A program made the position numbers and the translations under genes. Shown one piece after another: positions 47,898 to 56,502 of a DNA stretch of 64,000 bases. How positions within the stretch are numbered: position 1 is the stretch's first letter; every line of letters begins with the position of its first letter. This DNA comes from Streptomyces luomodiensis (GTDB taxonomy: Bacteria; Actinomycetota; Actinomycetes; Streptomycetales; Streptomycetaceae), in NCBI RefSeq assembly GCF_031679605.1, contig NZ_CP117522.1, positions 8,990,001 through 9,054,000 of the forward strand, given 5' to 3'. Below the pieces are notes generated by a model. That model was not told the DNA's origin. It ran no database searches and was given only the letters and a program-made list of their open reading frames with translations.

Positions 47898-47908
47898 ACC
47901 CGCATTCT

Positions 47909-47923
47909 ATAAGAGTCGCTTAT
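47909..47923. promoter_or_regulatory. LysR-type binding box ATAAG-N5-CTTAT
   Basis: ATAAG (47909-47913) and CTTAT (47919-47923) flank AGTCG, the T-N11-A type dyad of LysR regulators. It overlaps the promoter region of the regulator and lies 58 bases before the thiolase start. Confidence 0.7.
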
Positions 47924-47980
47924 CAATCAAGGTCGACTAGGTCTTGGACGTGATGGAGCGGGCGACTCTACCGTGGGAGC

Positions 47981-49186
47981 GTGACCGACAGTTACGTCTA
48001 CGCAGCGGCAAGAACACCCTTCGGACGGTTCTCGGGCGCCCTCGCCGGCGTCCGGCCCGACGACCTCGCGGCCCTGGCCATCAGCGGGACCCTGGCCAAG
48101 GTACCGGGGCTCGATCCGGGAGAGATCGGCGACGTCGTCTGGGGAAACGCCAACGGCGCCGGCGAGGACAACCGCAACGTCGGCCGGATGGCCGTGCTCC
48201 TGGCCGGACTGCCCACCTCGGTACCCGCCACGACCGTCAACCGGCTGTGCGGATCCTCCCTGGACGCGGCGATCATCGCGTCCCGCACCATCGAGACCGG
48301 CGACGCCGACATCGTGCTCACCGGCGGTGTGGAATCGATGACCCGGGCCCCCTGGGTCCTGCCCAAGCCCACCCGTGCCTTCCCCGCCGGGGATGTGACC
48401 GCCGTCTCCACCACGCTCGGCTGGCGGCTGGTCAACGAGCGCATGCCCAAGGAGTGGACGGTCTCCCTGGGCGAGGCCAATGAGCAGCTGGCCGACCGGT
48501 TCGGGATACCCCGGGAGCGCCAGGACGAGTTCGCGGCCCGCTCCCACAACCTCGCCGACGACGCCTGGAACGCCGGTTTCTACGACGACCTCGTGGTGCC
48601 GGTGGAGGTGGACGGCAAGGGCGGCACCCTCGACCGGGACGAGGGCATCCGGCCCGGATCGACTCCCCAGAAGCTGGCCGAACTCAAGCCGGTGTTCCGC
48701 CCCGACGGGGTGATCACGGCGGGCAACGCCTCACCGCTGAGCGACGGCGCTTCGGCCGTGCTGCTCGGCTCGGGGGCGGCCGCGGAGCGCATCGGGGCCG
48801 ATCCGCTGGCCCGTATCGCGGGCCGCGGGGTGTCCGCGCTGGATCCGCAGATGTTCGGCTTCGCCCCCGTGGAGGCGGCGAACCGGGCGCTGAGGAGCGC
48901 GGGCATCTCCTGGGCCGATGTCCAGGCGGTGGAGCTCAACGAGGCGTTCGCCGTGCAGTCACTGGCCTGTGTGGACGCCTGGAAGATCGACCCGGAGACG
49001 GTGAACGCCAAGGGCGGTGCCATCGCGCTCGGCCATCCGCTGGGCGCGTCCGGCGGCAGGATCCTGGGCACGCTGGCCCACCGGCTTCGGGAGTCCGGCG
49101 GGCGGTGGGGCGTCGCGGCCATCTGCATCGGCGTGGGCCAGGCCCTCGCCGTCGTCCTCGAGAACGTCACGGAGAAGAGCCGATGA
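47981..49186 (+). CDS. pcaF: Acetyl-CoA acyltransferase, beta-ketoadipyl-CoA thiolase type
   Basis: A 401-residue thiolase. The nucleophile Cys is in TTVNRLCGSSLDAAI, the catalytic His in AIALGHPLGASGGR and the second Cys in AAICIGVGQ, with the NEAFAVQSL block before it. The start YVYAAARTPFGRFSGALAGV and GWRLVNERMP are typical of the PcaF/PaaJ branch, which cleaves beta-ketoadipyl-CoA to succinyl-CoA and acetyl-CoA. The two CoA-transferase subunits follow with overlapping codons, as in pcaFIJ-type operons. It starts at GTG without a good ribosome binding site. The symbol rests on context and family. Confidence 0.82.
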   Translation: MTDSYVYAAARTPFGRFSGALAGVRPDDLAALAISGTLAKVPGLDPGEIGDVVWGNANGAGEDNRNVGRMAVLLAGLPTSVPATTVNRLCGSSLDAAIIASRTIETGDADIVLTGGVESMTRAPWVLPKPTRAFPAGDVTAVSTTLGWRLVNERMPKEWTVSLGEANEQLADRFGIPRERQDEFAARSHNLADDAWNAGFYDDLVVPVEVDGKGGTLDRDEGIRPGSTPQKLAELKPVFRPDGVITAGNASPLSDGASAVLLGSGAAAERIGADPLARIAGRGVSALDPQMFGFAPVEAANRALRSAGISWADVQAVELNEAFAVQSLACVDAWKIDPETVNAKGGAIALGHPLGASGGRILGTLAHRLRESGGRWGVAAICIGVGQALAVVLENVTEKSR

Positions 49187-49854
49187 CCACACAGCTGTGT
49201 GCCAACGCCGACGAGGCGGTGGCCGGGATCGAGGACGGCTCGACGGTGCTCGTCGGCGGCTTCGGGATGGCCGGGATGCCGGTCGACCTGATCGACGCGC
49301 TCATCCGTCAGGGAGCCAAGGACCTGACCGTCGTGTCCAACAACGCCGGCAACGGCGACACCGGGCTCGCCGCGCTGCTGGCGAAGGGACGGGTCCGCAA
49401 GGTGATCTGCTCCTTCCCCCGCCAGTCCGACTCCTGGGTCTTCGACGACCTGTACCGGTCCGGCAGGATCGAACTGGAAGTGGTGCCGCAGGGCAACCTC
49501 GCGGAGCGGATGCGGGCGGCCGGCGCCGGTATCGGAGCCTTCTTCTGCCCCACCGGCGTCGGCACGCTGCTGGCCGAGGGCAAGGAGACGCGCGAGATCG
49601 ACGGCCGCACCTATGTGCTGGAGTACCCGATCAAGGGCGATGTGGCGCTGATCGGCGCCCAGCGGGCCGACCGCATGGGCAACCTCGTCTACCGCAAGAC
49701 CGCGCGCAACTTCGGCCCGGTCATGGCCACCGCCGCGACCACCGTGATCGCGCAGGTCCGCGAGATCGTCGAGACCGGCACGATCGATCCCGAGACCGTC
49801 GTGACCCCGGGCATCTATGTCGACCGCGTGGTGAAGGAGGCGAAGACCGCATGA
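49183..49854 (+). CDS. pcaI: 3-oxoacid / 3-oxoadipate CoA-transferase subunit A
   Basis: A 223-residue alpha subunit of a type I CoA-transferase. It opens with the strand STVLVGGFGMAGMPVDLIDA, followed by LTVVSNNAGNGDTGLAALLA and the GAFFCPTGVGTLLAEGKE block. It would bind the CoA part while the beta subunit supplies the catalytic Glu, transferring CoA from succinyl-CoA to beta-ketoadipate. The ATG overlaps the thiolase stop (ATGA), and its stop overlaps the beta subunit start. An acetoacetate-specific enzyme (ScoA) cannot be excluded from sequence alone. Confidence 0.82.
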   Translation: MTTQLCANADEAVAGIEDGSTVLVGGFGMAGMPVDLIDALIRQGAKDLTVVSNNAGNGDTGLAALLAKGRVRKVICSFPRQSDSWVFDDLYRSGRIELEVVPQGNLAERMRAAGAGIGAFFCPTGVGTLLAEGKETREIDGRTYVLEYPIKGDVALIGAQRADRMGNLVYRKTARNFGPVMATAATTVIAQVREIVETGTIDPETVVTPGIYVDRVVKEAKTA

Positions 49855-50534
49855 ACCCGACCAGCCGGCCCGCGGACACCGAGCGTGGTCCTCTGGGCAA
49901 GCACGACATCGCCGCCCTCGTGGCACGCGACATCCCCCAGGGGGCGTTCGTCAACCTGGGCATCGGTCAGCCGACACTCGTCGCCGACCATCTGCCGGCC
50001 GACTCCGGTGTGGTGCTCCACACCGAGAACGGCATGCTCAACATGGGGCCCGCCGCCAAGGGCGACGAGATCGACCCCGACCTCATCAACGCGGGCAAGA
50101 TCCCGGTGACCGAACTGCCCGGAGCGGCCTACTTCCACCACGCCGACTCCTTCGCCATGATGCGCGGCGGCCACCTCGACGTCTGCGTACTGGGCGCCTT
50201 CCAGGTGTCCGCCGGCGGGGACCTGGCCAACTGGCACACCGGCGCACCCGACGCCATCCCCGCCGTCGGCGGGGCCATGGACCTGGCGGTCGGGGCCAAG
50301 AAGGTCTACGTGATGATGACGCTGTTCACCAAGACCGGCGAGCCGAAGCTGGTGCCTGCGTGCACCTACCCGCTGACCGGACTCGGCTGCGTCGACCGCG
50401 TCTACACCGACCTCGCGGTATTCGAGATCACCTCGCGGGGCGTCACCGTGCTGGAGACCTTCGGCACCACCTTCGAAGAGCTCGCGGACCGGCTGGAGGT
50501 ACCGCTCATCCGCGCCCAGGTGCCCGTGGAGTAG
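49851..50534 (+). CDS. pcaJ: 3-oxoacid / 3-oxoadipate CoA-transferase subunit B
   Basis: A 227-residue beta subunit of the CoA-transferase. FVNLGIGQPTLVADHLP and HTENGMLNMGP carry the family E-N-G motif whose Glu forms the acyl-CoA thioester intermediate. GAKKVYVMMTLFTKTGEPKL and PLTGLGCVDRVYTDLAVFEI are typical. The ATG overlaps the alpha subunit stop. Its 3' end overlaps the convergent FAA hydrolase gene by 29 bases, so the two operons run into each other. Confidence 0.83.
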   Translation: MNPTSRPADTERGPLGKHDIAALVARDIPQGAFVNLGIGQPTLVADHLPADSGVVLHTENGMLNMGPAAKGDEIDPDLINAGKIPVTELPGAAYFHHADSFAMMRGGHLDVCVLGAFQVSAGGDLANWHTGAPDAIPAVGGAMDLAVGAKKVYVMMTLFTKTGEPKLVPACTYPLTGLGCVDRVYTDLAVFEITSRGVTVLETFGTTFEELADRLEVPLIRAQVPVE

Positions 50535-51507
50535 GCCGGGGCCGCTCCCGCGAGCGGCGCCGGCCGGTCGGCAGGGGCACGGGTTCGGGGCCGGGCACGA
50601 CGGTGTTGGTGAGACTGCCGATGCCCTCGACGGTCAGGGTGACGGTGTCCCCGGGTTTCAGGGGCGGCGGGGTCCGTTCGCCGCGTACGCCCCACAGCTC
50701 GGCGAGGCAGCCGCCGTTGCCGCAGGTGCCGGAGCCGAGCACATCGCCGGGGACGACGCGGGTGCCGCGCGAGGCGTAGGCGGCCATCTCCTCGAAGGTC
50801 CAGCTCATATGGGACAGCAGATCCTCGCCGATGACCTCGCCGTTGACCTCCGCGGTCAGTGCCAGCCGCAGGAAGCCGTCGGCGTCCCGGTGGGCGTCCA
50901 GTTCGTCGGCGGTGACCAGCCAGGGGCCGAGGGTGGTGGCGGTGTCCTTGCCCTTGCAGGGGCCGAGCCCGACCGTCATCTCGGCGGACTGGAGGTCGCG
51001 GGCGGACCAGTCGTTGCAGACGGTGTAGCCGACGATGTGGTCACGGGCCCGCTCGGGCGTGAGGTCGCGCCCCTCGCGGCCGATGACGGCGGCCACTTCG
51101 AGTTCGAAGTCGAGGACGGCCGACCCGGGCGGTACGGGAATGCCGTCGCCGGGTCCGTAGACGGCGTGCGGGTTGCTGAAGTAGAAGGTGGGCGCCGCGT
51201 ACCACTGCCCGGGGACGCCGGCGGCGCCGTCCACCGAGCGCCGTACGCCCTCGACATGCTCCTCGAAGGTGACGAAGTCCCGCACGGAGCGGGGCTGGAG
51301 CGGCGGCAGGAGGCGCACCTGGGACACCCGCGGCCCGGCGGGGGCCTCCAGGGCGGCGGTGCCGAGGTCGAGGAGGGCCGGAAGTCCGCCCCCGGCGGCG
51401 ATGATCTGGGTGAGCGAACGGGCGCCGGGCACCGGGTACAGGGTGCCGTTCCGGTCCACGACGGCGGCCCGGGTCTGACGCTGGTGTGCGTAGGTGACGA
51501 AGCGCAT
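50506..51507 (-). CDS. Fumarylacetoacetate hydrolase family protein (last gene of aromatic operon)
   Basis: A 333-residue FAA hydrolase-fold enzyme. VLDFELEVAAVIGREGRDL carries the metal-binding Glu residues, CNDWSARDLQ the Asp region, and VLGSGTCGNGGCLAELWG the closing loop. The FVTFEEHVEG start resembles proteins that hydrolyse ring-fission products such as fumarylpyruvate or acetopyruvate-type diketo acids. It closes a six-gene operon for aromatic ring hydroxylation and cleavage. ATG at 51507 has AGGAG six bases upstream; the frame is open far upstream over the dioxygenase gene but is not coding there. Confidence 0.85.
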   Translation of the reverse strand: MRFVTYAHQRQTRAAVVDRNGTLYPVPGARSLTQIIAAGGGLPALLDLGTAALEAPAGPRVSQVRLLPPLQPRSVRDFVTFEEHVEGVRRSVDGAAGVPGQWYAAPTFYFSNPHAVYGPGDGIPVPPGSAVLDFELEVAAVIGREGRDLTPERARDHIVGYTVCNDWSARDLQSAEMTVGLGPCKGKDTATTLGPWLVTADELDAHRDADGFLRLALTAEVNGEVIGEDLLSHMSWTFEEMAAYASRGTRVVPGDVLGSGTCGNGGCLAELWGVRGERTPPPLKPGDTVTLTVEGIGSLTNTVVPGPEPVPLPTGRRRSRERPRPTPRAPGRG

Positions 51508-51533
51508 GAGGGGCTCCTGGCAGCGGGGAGGGA

Positions 51534-52472
51534 TCAGACCGGTGGGGCGATGAAGCAGCCTCGGTCGGGGTCGTTGAAGGACTCCTTGGCGATGAGTTCG
51601 TTCATCGGATTGGCCGTGCCCCACTGGTCGGTGACCTCGGGCCGGGAGAAGTCGTACACGTGGGGGTGCCAGGTGTCCTCGTCGAGGCATTCCAGCTCGG
51701 TGGTGTACTCCACGGTGTTGCCGTGCGGGTCGAGGAAGTAGGTGAACGTGTTGTCGCCGGCCAGGTGCCGGCCCGGACCCCAGACCTTCTTGAAGCCCGC
51801 GCGGATGACCCGGCCGGAGCCGCGCAGGTACTCGTCCAGGCCGCGCATTTCGAAGGAGATGTGGTGCAGGGCGGTGTGCGGGCCCTGCGCGATGGCCATC
51901 GAGTGGTGCTGGCTGGAGATCCGCATGAAGTGCATGACCTCGCCCAGGTGCGGCGAGCTGAGCGTGTCGGAGAGCCGGAAGCCGAGGTGGCGCTCGTACC
52001 ACTGGCGGGTGCGGTTCAGATCGGGCGAGTTCAGCACCACGTGGGACAGCTTGACCGGGATCGACTCCCGCTCCTCGATCTTCCGGTGCCGCCGTACCCC
52101 GACGTCGGCGGAGACCTCGATGGTGCGGCCGTCCACGTCGAAGAAGCGGAAGCCGTAGCCGCCGCCGGGGGTGTCGGCCTCGCCCGGCCGGCTGATCAGC
52201 CGTACGCCCTGGGCGAGCAGCCGTTCGGCCAGCGTATCGACGTCCTCGCGCGAGGCGGCGCCGTACGACACCAGGTCCAGGCGCTTCTCCTCGGCCTTGC
52301 GCAGCCGCACCACATAACTCTCCGGCGAGCCTTCGGCGGCCAGGAAGGCGATGCCGGAGTCCTCGGCGACCTTGGTCAGGCCCCACACCCCGGCGTAGAA
52401 GTCGAGCTGCTTGTCGTAGTCGGGCACGGCCAGGTCGACGTGCCTCAGATGGGTGAGCGGACGTGCGCTCAT
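51534..52472 (-). CDS. Two-domain extradiol ring-cleavage dioxygenase (VOC type I)
   Basis: A 312-residue type I extradiol dioxygenase. The iron ligands can be placed in the C-terminal module: H144 (KLSHVVLNSP), H204 (ALHHISFEM) and E255 (NTVEYTTEL). The N-terminal module (LRHVDLAVPDYDKQLDFY) is the usual non-catalytic repeat. It should open a catechol-like ring next to the two hydroxyls. It sits between a FAA hydrolase and an amidohydrolase gene, 26 bases from the former and overlapping the latter by four. GGAAGG precedes the ATG by eight bases. The ring substrate is unknown. Confidence 0.88.
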   Translation of the reverse strand: MSARPLTHLRHVDLAVPDYDKQLDFYAGVWGLTKVAEDSGIAFLAAEGSPESYVVRLRKAEEKRLDLVSYGAASREDVDTLAERLLAQGVRLISRPGEADTPGGGYGFRFFDVDGRTIEVSADVGVRRHRKIEERESIPVKLSHVVLNSPDLNRTRQWYERHLGFRLSDTLSSPHLGEVMHFMRISSQHHSMAIAQGPHTALHHISFEMRGLDEYLRGSGRVIRAGFKKVWGPGRHLAGDNTFTYFLDPHGNTVEYTTELECLDEDTWHPHVYDFSRPEVTDQWGTANPMNELIAKESFNDPDRGCFIAPPV

Positions 52473-53476
52473 GGTGTCGGTCCTTCCGTCAGGAGGGTGG
52501 TGGCGTTGCCGCCCCGTACGGCGTCGAAGTCGGCCTCGGGCAGCCGGGCGGCGCGCAGGGCGCCGACCGGGTCCTCGGTGCCCATGTCGAAGGGGAAGTC
52601 CGAGCCGAGCAGCACGCGGTCGGCCCCGGCCGCGCGCAGCAACTCCCGCAGCACATGCGGGTCGTGGACGAGGGAGTCGAAGTAGAGGCGCCCGAGGTAG
52701 CTGCTGGGCGGATGGGCACAGCCCGCGCCCGCGTCGGAGCGGGCGGACCAGGCGTGGTCCGAGCGGCCGATGTGGGTGGGCAGATAGCCGCCGCCGTGCG
52801 CGGCGATCAGCTTCAGGCCGGGGTGCCGGTCCAGGACCCCGGAGAAGATCAGGTGGGAGAGGGCGACGGCGTTCTCGGTGGGCTGGCCGACGGTGTTGGA
52901 CAGGTACCACCGGTCGAGGCGCTCGTCGAGGGTGCAGCCGAAGGGGTGCAGGAAGACGATCGCGCCGGTCCGCTCGGCCCGTGTCCACAGCGGCTCGTAG
53001 GCCGGGTCGGACAGGTCGCGGCCGGGCGCGTGGCTGGAGATCTCCACGCCCAGCAGGCCCTGCCCCAGGGCGTGGTCGAGGGCCGGTCCGCACAGGTCCG
53101 GGTGGTGGAGGGGGACCAGGCCCAGCCCGCGCAGCCGGTCGGGCGCGGTCGCACAGTGCGCGGCGGTGGCCTCGTTGGCGAGTCGGTACAGCTTCTCGGC
53201 CGTCACCTCGTCGGTCCAGTAGTGGTAGTGCGACGGGGAGGGGCTCACCAGTTGGACGTCCACGCCCTGGGCGTCCATCGTGGCCAGACGTACGGCCGGA
53301 TCGGTGAGCCTGGGGAGGCGTTTCCGTACCATCGGGCCGCTGACGGCGAGGGCGGCCGGGCCGTTGCGGCGGGCGTCCAGGGCCCTGGCCTCGGCGAGGC
53401 CGTCCAGGCCGGCCACCAGGGCCTCGACCTCGGGGAGCAGGACGTGCGCGTGCACATCGACGGTCGGCACGGTCAC
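52469..53476 (-). CDS. Amidohydrolase_2-family enzyme (ACMSD / resorcylate decarboxylase-like)
   Basis: A 335-residue metal-dependent TIM-barrel protein of PF04909. The metal site is complete: VDVHAHVLLP (H-x-H), IVFLHPFGCTLDE, IAAHGGGYLPTHIGR and GSDFPFDMGTED. Characterised members include aminocarboxymuconate-semialdehyde decarboxylase, gamma-resorcylate decarboxylase, 4-oxalomesaconate hydratase and pyrone-dicarboxylate hydrolase, all in ring-cleavage pathways. It probably decarboxylates or hydrates an intermediate here. It starts at GTG 53476 with AAGGAG five bases upstream and overlaps both neighbours by four bases. Confidence 0.86.
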   Translation of the reverse strand: MTVPTVDVHAHVLLPEVEALVAGLDGLAEARALDARRNGPAALAVSGPMVRKRLPRLTDPAVRLATMDAQGVDVQLVSPSPSHYHYWTDEVTAEKLYRLANEATAAHCATAPDRLRGLGLVPLHHPDLCGPALDHALGQGLLGVEISSHAPGRDLSDPAYEPLWTRAERTGAIVFLHPFGCTLDERLDRWYLSNTVGQPTENAVALSHLIFSGVLDRHPGLKLIAAHGGGYLPTHIGRSDHAWSARSDAGAGCAHPPSSYLGRLYFDSLVHDPHVLRELLRAAGADRVLLGSDFPFDMGTEDPVGALRAARLPEADFDAVRGGNATTLLTEGPTP

Positions 53477-54603
53477 GGCAGCTCCTTGAGCAGGGTCATG
53501 GTGCGGTTCATCAATCCGGTGACGTCGGCGTCGCGGACGCCGTCGAGCTGCCACTGGCCGATCCGCACCGACGCCTCCACCACGGCCCGCACCCGCGGGA
53601 TCCGCCGCTCGTAGTACGCCTGGAGCAGCGCGTCGTCCCAGTCGTCGGCGCCGGTCAGCAGCTGCGCCAGCACCCACGCGTCCTCCAGCGAGAGGGCCGC
53701 GCCCTGCGCCAGGGTCGGCGGGCAGCAGTGTGCCGCGTCGCCCACCAGGACCACGCGGCCGCGGTGCCAGGAGCCCTCGACCACCATGCGGTCGAACCAT
53801 GTGTAGTTGACCTGGGCCGGGTCGGTGATGTGCGGGGTGATCTCGCTCCAGTGGCCGCCGTAGCGCTGGGCGAGCCGGCGCATCTCGTCGGCGTACGACT
53901 TGGGCGGGATGGCCGCGCGGTCGCGGTTGGCCTCGACGACGTAGGCGTACAGGGTGGTGTCACTGGTGGGGCAGTAGCCGGCGATGAAGGCGGGGCCGCC
54001 GTAGCACAGGTCGGTGCGGACCACGCCGGCCGGGCGAGGTGCGGCGACGCGCCAGATGGCCATCCCGGTGGGCTCGGGCCTGTCGGTGACGCCGATCGCG
54101 GCGCGGGTGGCCGAGCCCAGCCCGTCGGCGGCCACCACGAGGCCGTAGCGGCCCTCGGCGCCGTCGTCGAACCGCACGCGCACGCCGTCGCCGTCCTGGG
54201 CGAAGGTCTCGGCCCGGGTGCCCAGGCGCACGGTCGCGCCGCTCGCCCGGACGGCGTCGCTCAGGATGCGCTGCAACCGCGGGCGCCGCATGCCGACCGT
54301 GGCGGGCAGGTCGTCACCGCCCGTACGCAGGTCGCGCGCGACATGCAGGACGGTGCCGTCCGGGGCGGTGATGCCGACCGAGCCGAAGCCGAAGCCGGAC
54401 TCCCGCACCCGTTCCCAGACGCCGAGTTCCCGCAGCACGCGCAGGGCGTTGCCCTGGAGGGTGATACCGGACCCGGCGGTGGCGTTCCAGTCGTCCTTGG
54501 CCTCGATCAGGTCCACGGTCAGACCGGCCCGGCGCAGCAGGATCGTCGCGGCGCAGCCGGCCGCGCCGCCGCCGACCACCAGGACCGTGCGGAGGGTGCT
54601 CAT
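53473..54603 (-). CDS. FAD-dependent aromatic hydroxylase (PHBH / salicylate hydroxylase-like)
   Basis: A 376-residue group A flavoprotein monooxygenase. The FAD ADP-binding motif VLVVGGGAAGCAATILLRRA, the DG motif LVVAADGLGSATRAAIG and the GD motif VVLVGDAAHCCPPTLAQGAA are all intact. With NAD(P)H and oxygen it would add a hydroxyl to an aromatic ring, giving the substrate for the dioxygenase two genes downstream. ATG at 54603 has AAGGAG eight bases upstream. Its stop overlaps the GTG of the amidohydrolase. Confidence 0.87.
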   Translation of the reverse strand: MSTLRTVLVVGGGAAGCAATILLRRAGLTVDLIEAKDDWNATAGSGITLQGNALRVLRELGVWERVRESGFGFGSVGITAPDGTVLHVARDLRTGGDDLPATVGMRRPRLQRILSDAVRASGATVRLGTRAETFAQDGDGVRVRFDDGAEGRYGLVVAADGLGSATRAAIGVTDRPEPTGMAIWRVAAPRPAGVVRTDLCYGGPAFIAGYCPTSDTTLYAYVVEANRDRAAIPPKSYADEMRRLAQRYGGHWSEITPHITDPAQVNYTWFDRMVVEGSWHRGRVVLVGDAAHCCPPTLAQGAALSLEDAWVLAQLLTGADDWDDALLQAYYERRIPRVRAVVEASVRIGQWQLDGVRDADVTGLMNRTMTLLKELP

Positions 54604-54646
54604 GGAGGGAACTCCTTCGTGCCGCCGATCACGTGACGGCGAGGGA

Positions 54647-55609
54647 TCACTTGACGGCGATCGGACTGACCGGCGAGCCGACGGCGCCGGTGATGGGCAG
54701 GGGAGCGGCGGTGAGCCAGAACTCGAACACACCGTCGTGCGCGCAGTCCTCGGCCAGGGCCTCCAGGTCCCACATCTCCCCGATGAGCAGCCCGATGTGG
54801 GGAATGGCCACCTGGTGCAGCGGCTGGAAGGCGTGCTCGAACTCATTGGGCCGGACCTCGAAACCCCAGGTGTCGGTGGCGAGCGCGGCGATCTCGGTGC
54901 GGTGCAGCCAGCCGGCGGTGGTGAACGACAGGCCGGGCGCGGGGCCGCCCGCGTAGTCGCCCCAGCCGTCGCGGCGGGCGCGGGCGAGCTGCCCGGTGCG
55001 TACGAGGACGAGGTCGCCGCGCCCGACGGCCACCCGGTGGCGGTCGGCGGTGGCCATGAGGTGCTCCTCGGCGATCGGGAAACCGTCGGGCAGCTCCCCG
55101 TCCTCGCCGACCACCCGGCCCACGTCCAGCAGCACACCACGCCCGGCGACGTACGGGGCCATGTGCTCGATGCCGGTGACGAGGTCGCCGTCGGCGGTGA
55201 CGACCTTTTCGGCCGCGCGTCCGTTCCACGCCTTGCCGTGGTCGAAGATGTGCCCGAGCCCGTCCCACTGCGTGGAACACTGCAACGGCATGGCGATCAC
55301 ATCGTCGGCACCGCCGATGCCGTGCGGAAAGCCCTGGTTGCCGAGGGCCGCGTCGGTCCCGGTGTCGAGCATGGTGTGCACCGGGTTGGTCCGGCGCCGC
55401 CAGCCCTTCTGCGGGCCGTCCATGTCGAAGCGCTGGGAGAGGGAGAAGCTGACCCCCCTCCGTACCAGGGCCGCGCCCTGGCGCCGTTTGGCCTCGTCGA
55501 GGAAGTTGAGGGTGCCGAGGACATCGTCGTCGCCCCAACGGCCCCAGTTGGAACACACCTCGGCGGCCTCGGCGATCGCGCCCTCGGGATGGTCGCGGTC
55601 CAGGGTCAC
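54647..55609 (-). CDS. Cyclase-family (kynurenine formamidase-like) hydrolase
   Basis: A 320-residue protein of the cyclase superfamily (PF04199), which includes kynurenine formamidase and isatin hydrolase. The start SNWGRWGDDDVLGTLNFLDE is typical of the longer branch. The metal motif normally written H-x-G-T-H-x-D reads STQWDGLGHIFDHGKAWNG, a known variant in which Gln and Asp-His contribute. It may open a lactone or cleave an amide formed in the pathway. GTG at 55609 has GGAGGG six bases upstream and overlaps the stop of the upstream FAA hydrolase; a 43-base gap separates it from the hydroxylase. Confidence 0.83.
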   Translation of the reverse strand: MTLDRDHPEGAIAEAAEVCSNWGRWGDDDVLGTLNFLDEAKRRQGAALVRRGVSFSLSQRFDMDGPQKGWRRRTNPVHTMLDTGTDAALGNQGFPHGIGGADDVIAMPLQCSTQWDGLGHIFDHGKAWNGRAAEKVVTADGDLVTGIEHMAPYVAGRGVLLDVGRVVGEDGELPDGFPIAEEHLMATADRHRVAVGRGDLVLVRTGQLARARRDGWGDYAGGPAPGLSFTTAGWLHRTEIAALATDTWGFEVRPNEFEHAFQPLHQVAIPHIGLLIGEMWDLEALAEDCAHDGVFEFWLTAAPLPITGAVGSPVSPIAVK

Positions 55610-56493
55610 GACGCGCCCTCCGCGACACAGCGGGTGCGCTGGACGCCGAGCCCGGTGACCGATCCCTCCATCACATCACCGTCGCGCAGCAGCCGGCCCC
55701 AGTGCATGCCGTTGCCGGCGGGCGATCCGGTGAGCACCAGATCGCCGGGGAGCAGGCGGGCGGTCTGCGAGGCGTAGGACACCATGCGGGCCACGTCGAA
55801 GATCATGTCCTTGGTGGACTCGTCCTGCATGGTCTGGCCGTTCAGCTTCAGCGTGACCCGCAGATCGCCGGGGGCCGCCACCGACTCGGCGGGCACGATC
55901 CACGGGCCGAGCGGTGTGAAACCGGGCGCGTTCTTGCTGCGCAGCCAGTCGGTGCCGATCTGCGGCAGGTCCCGGCGGAAGACGGTGGCACGGTCGGTGA
56001 GGTCGTTGGCGATCGTGTACCCGGCCACGTACGCCGGCGCCGCCTCGACCGGCACCCGGTGCGCGGCCCTGCCGATGACGACCGCCAGCTCCAGCTCCCA
56101 GTCCGGCTTCTCGGCCCACGCCGGCAGGACCACGTCGTCGTACGGCCCGGTGAGGGCGGTCGGCAGGCCGATGAACACATACGGCAGGTCCTCGGCCGCC
56201 CGCCGGTCCATGATCGCGGCGGCCTCCGCGCGGCGCTCTTCCTCGGGCCGGTCGTCGCCGGGGGCGCGGTGGGCCACATGCAGGTCGATCACGTGTTGCC
56301 GGTAGTTGGCCCCCGACTGGAACACCTGGCGCGGCTCGACCGGCGCATGCACCCGGAGGCCGCCCAGCGGCCGGCGCGCCGCGCTGCCGTCGGCGGCCAG
56401 CTCGCGCAGCCGGGGCAGGGCCGTCTCCCATCGCTCCAGCAGCCCCCGTACCGTCAGACCGCTGTCGTGGAAAGCATCCTGAAGGTCGATCAC
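55606..56493 (-). CDS. Fumarylacetoacetate hydrolase family protein, 5' end split by a frameshift
   Basis: The intact frame gives 295 residues of a FAA hydrolase: YVFIGLPTALTGPYDDVVLP, DWELELAVVIGRAAHRVP with metal-binding Glu residues, and LVLTGSPAGNGMHWGRLLRD. The enzyme would hydrolyse or decarboxylate a ring-fission product. The first in-frame start (GTG 56493) has no ribosome binding site and cuts into the normal N-terminus. The missing N-terminus lies upstream in another frame with AGGAGG and ATG at 56608 (separate entry). Removing one G from the run at 56503-56508 joins both halves as ALVTP-DEEVIDLQDAF. It is either a sequencing error or a recent loss of the full-length product. Confidence 0.8.
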   Translation of the reverse strand: MIDLQDAFHDSGLTVRGLLERWETALPRLRELAADGSAARRPLGGLRVHAPVEPRQVFQSGANYRQHVIDLHVAHRAPGDDRPEEERRAEAAAIMDRRAAEDLPYVFIGLPTALTGPYDDVVLPAWAEKPDWELELAVVIGRAAHRVPVEAAPAYVAGYTIANDLTDRATVFRRDLPQIGTDWLRSKNAPGFTPLGPWIVPAESVAAPGDLRVTLKLNGQTMQDESTKDMIFDVARMVSYASQTARLLPGDLVLTGSPAGNGMHWGRLLRDGDVMEGSVTGLGVQRTRCVAEGAS

Positions 56494-56502
56494 CTCTTCG
56501 TC

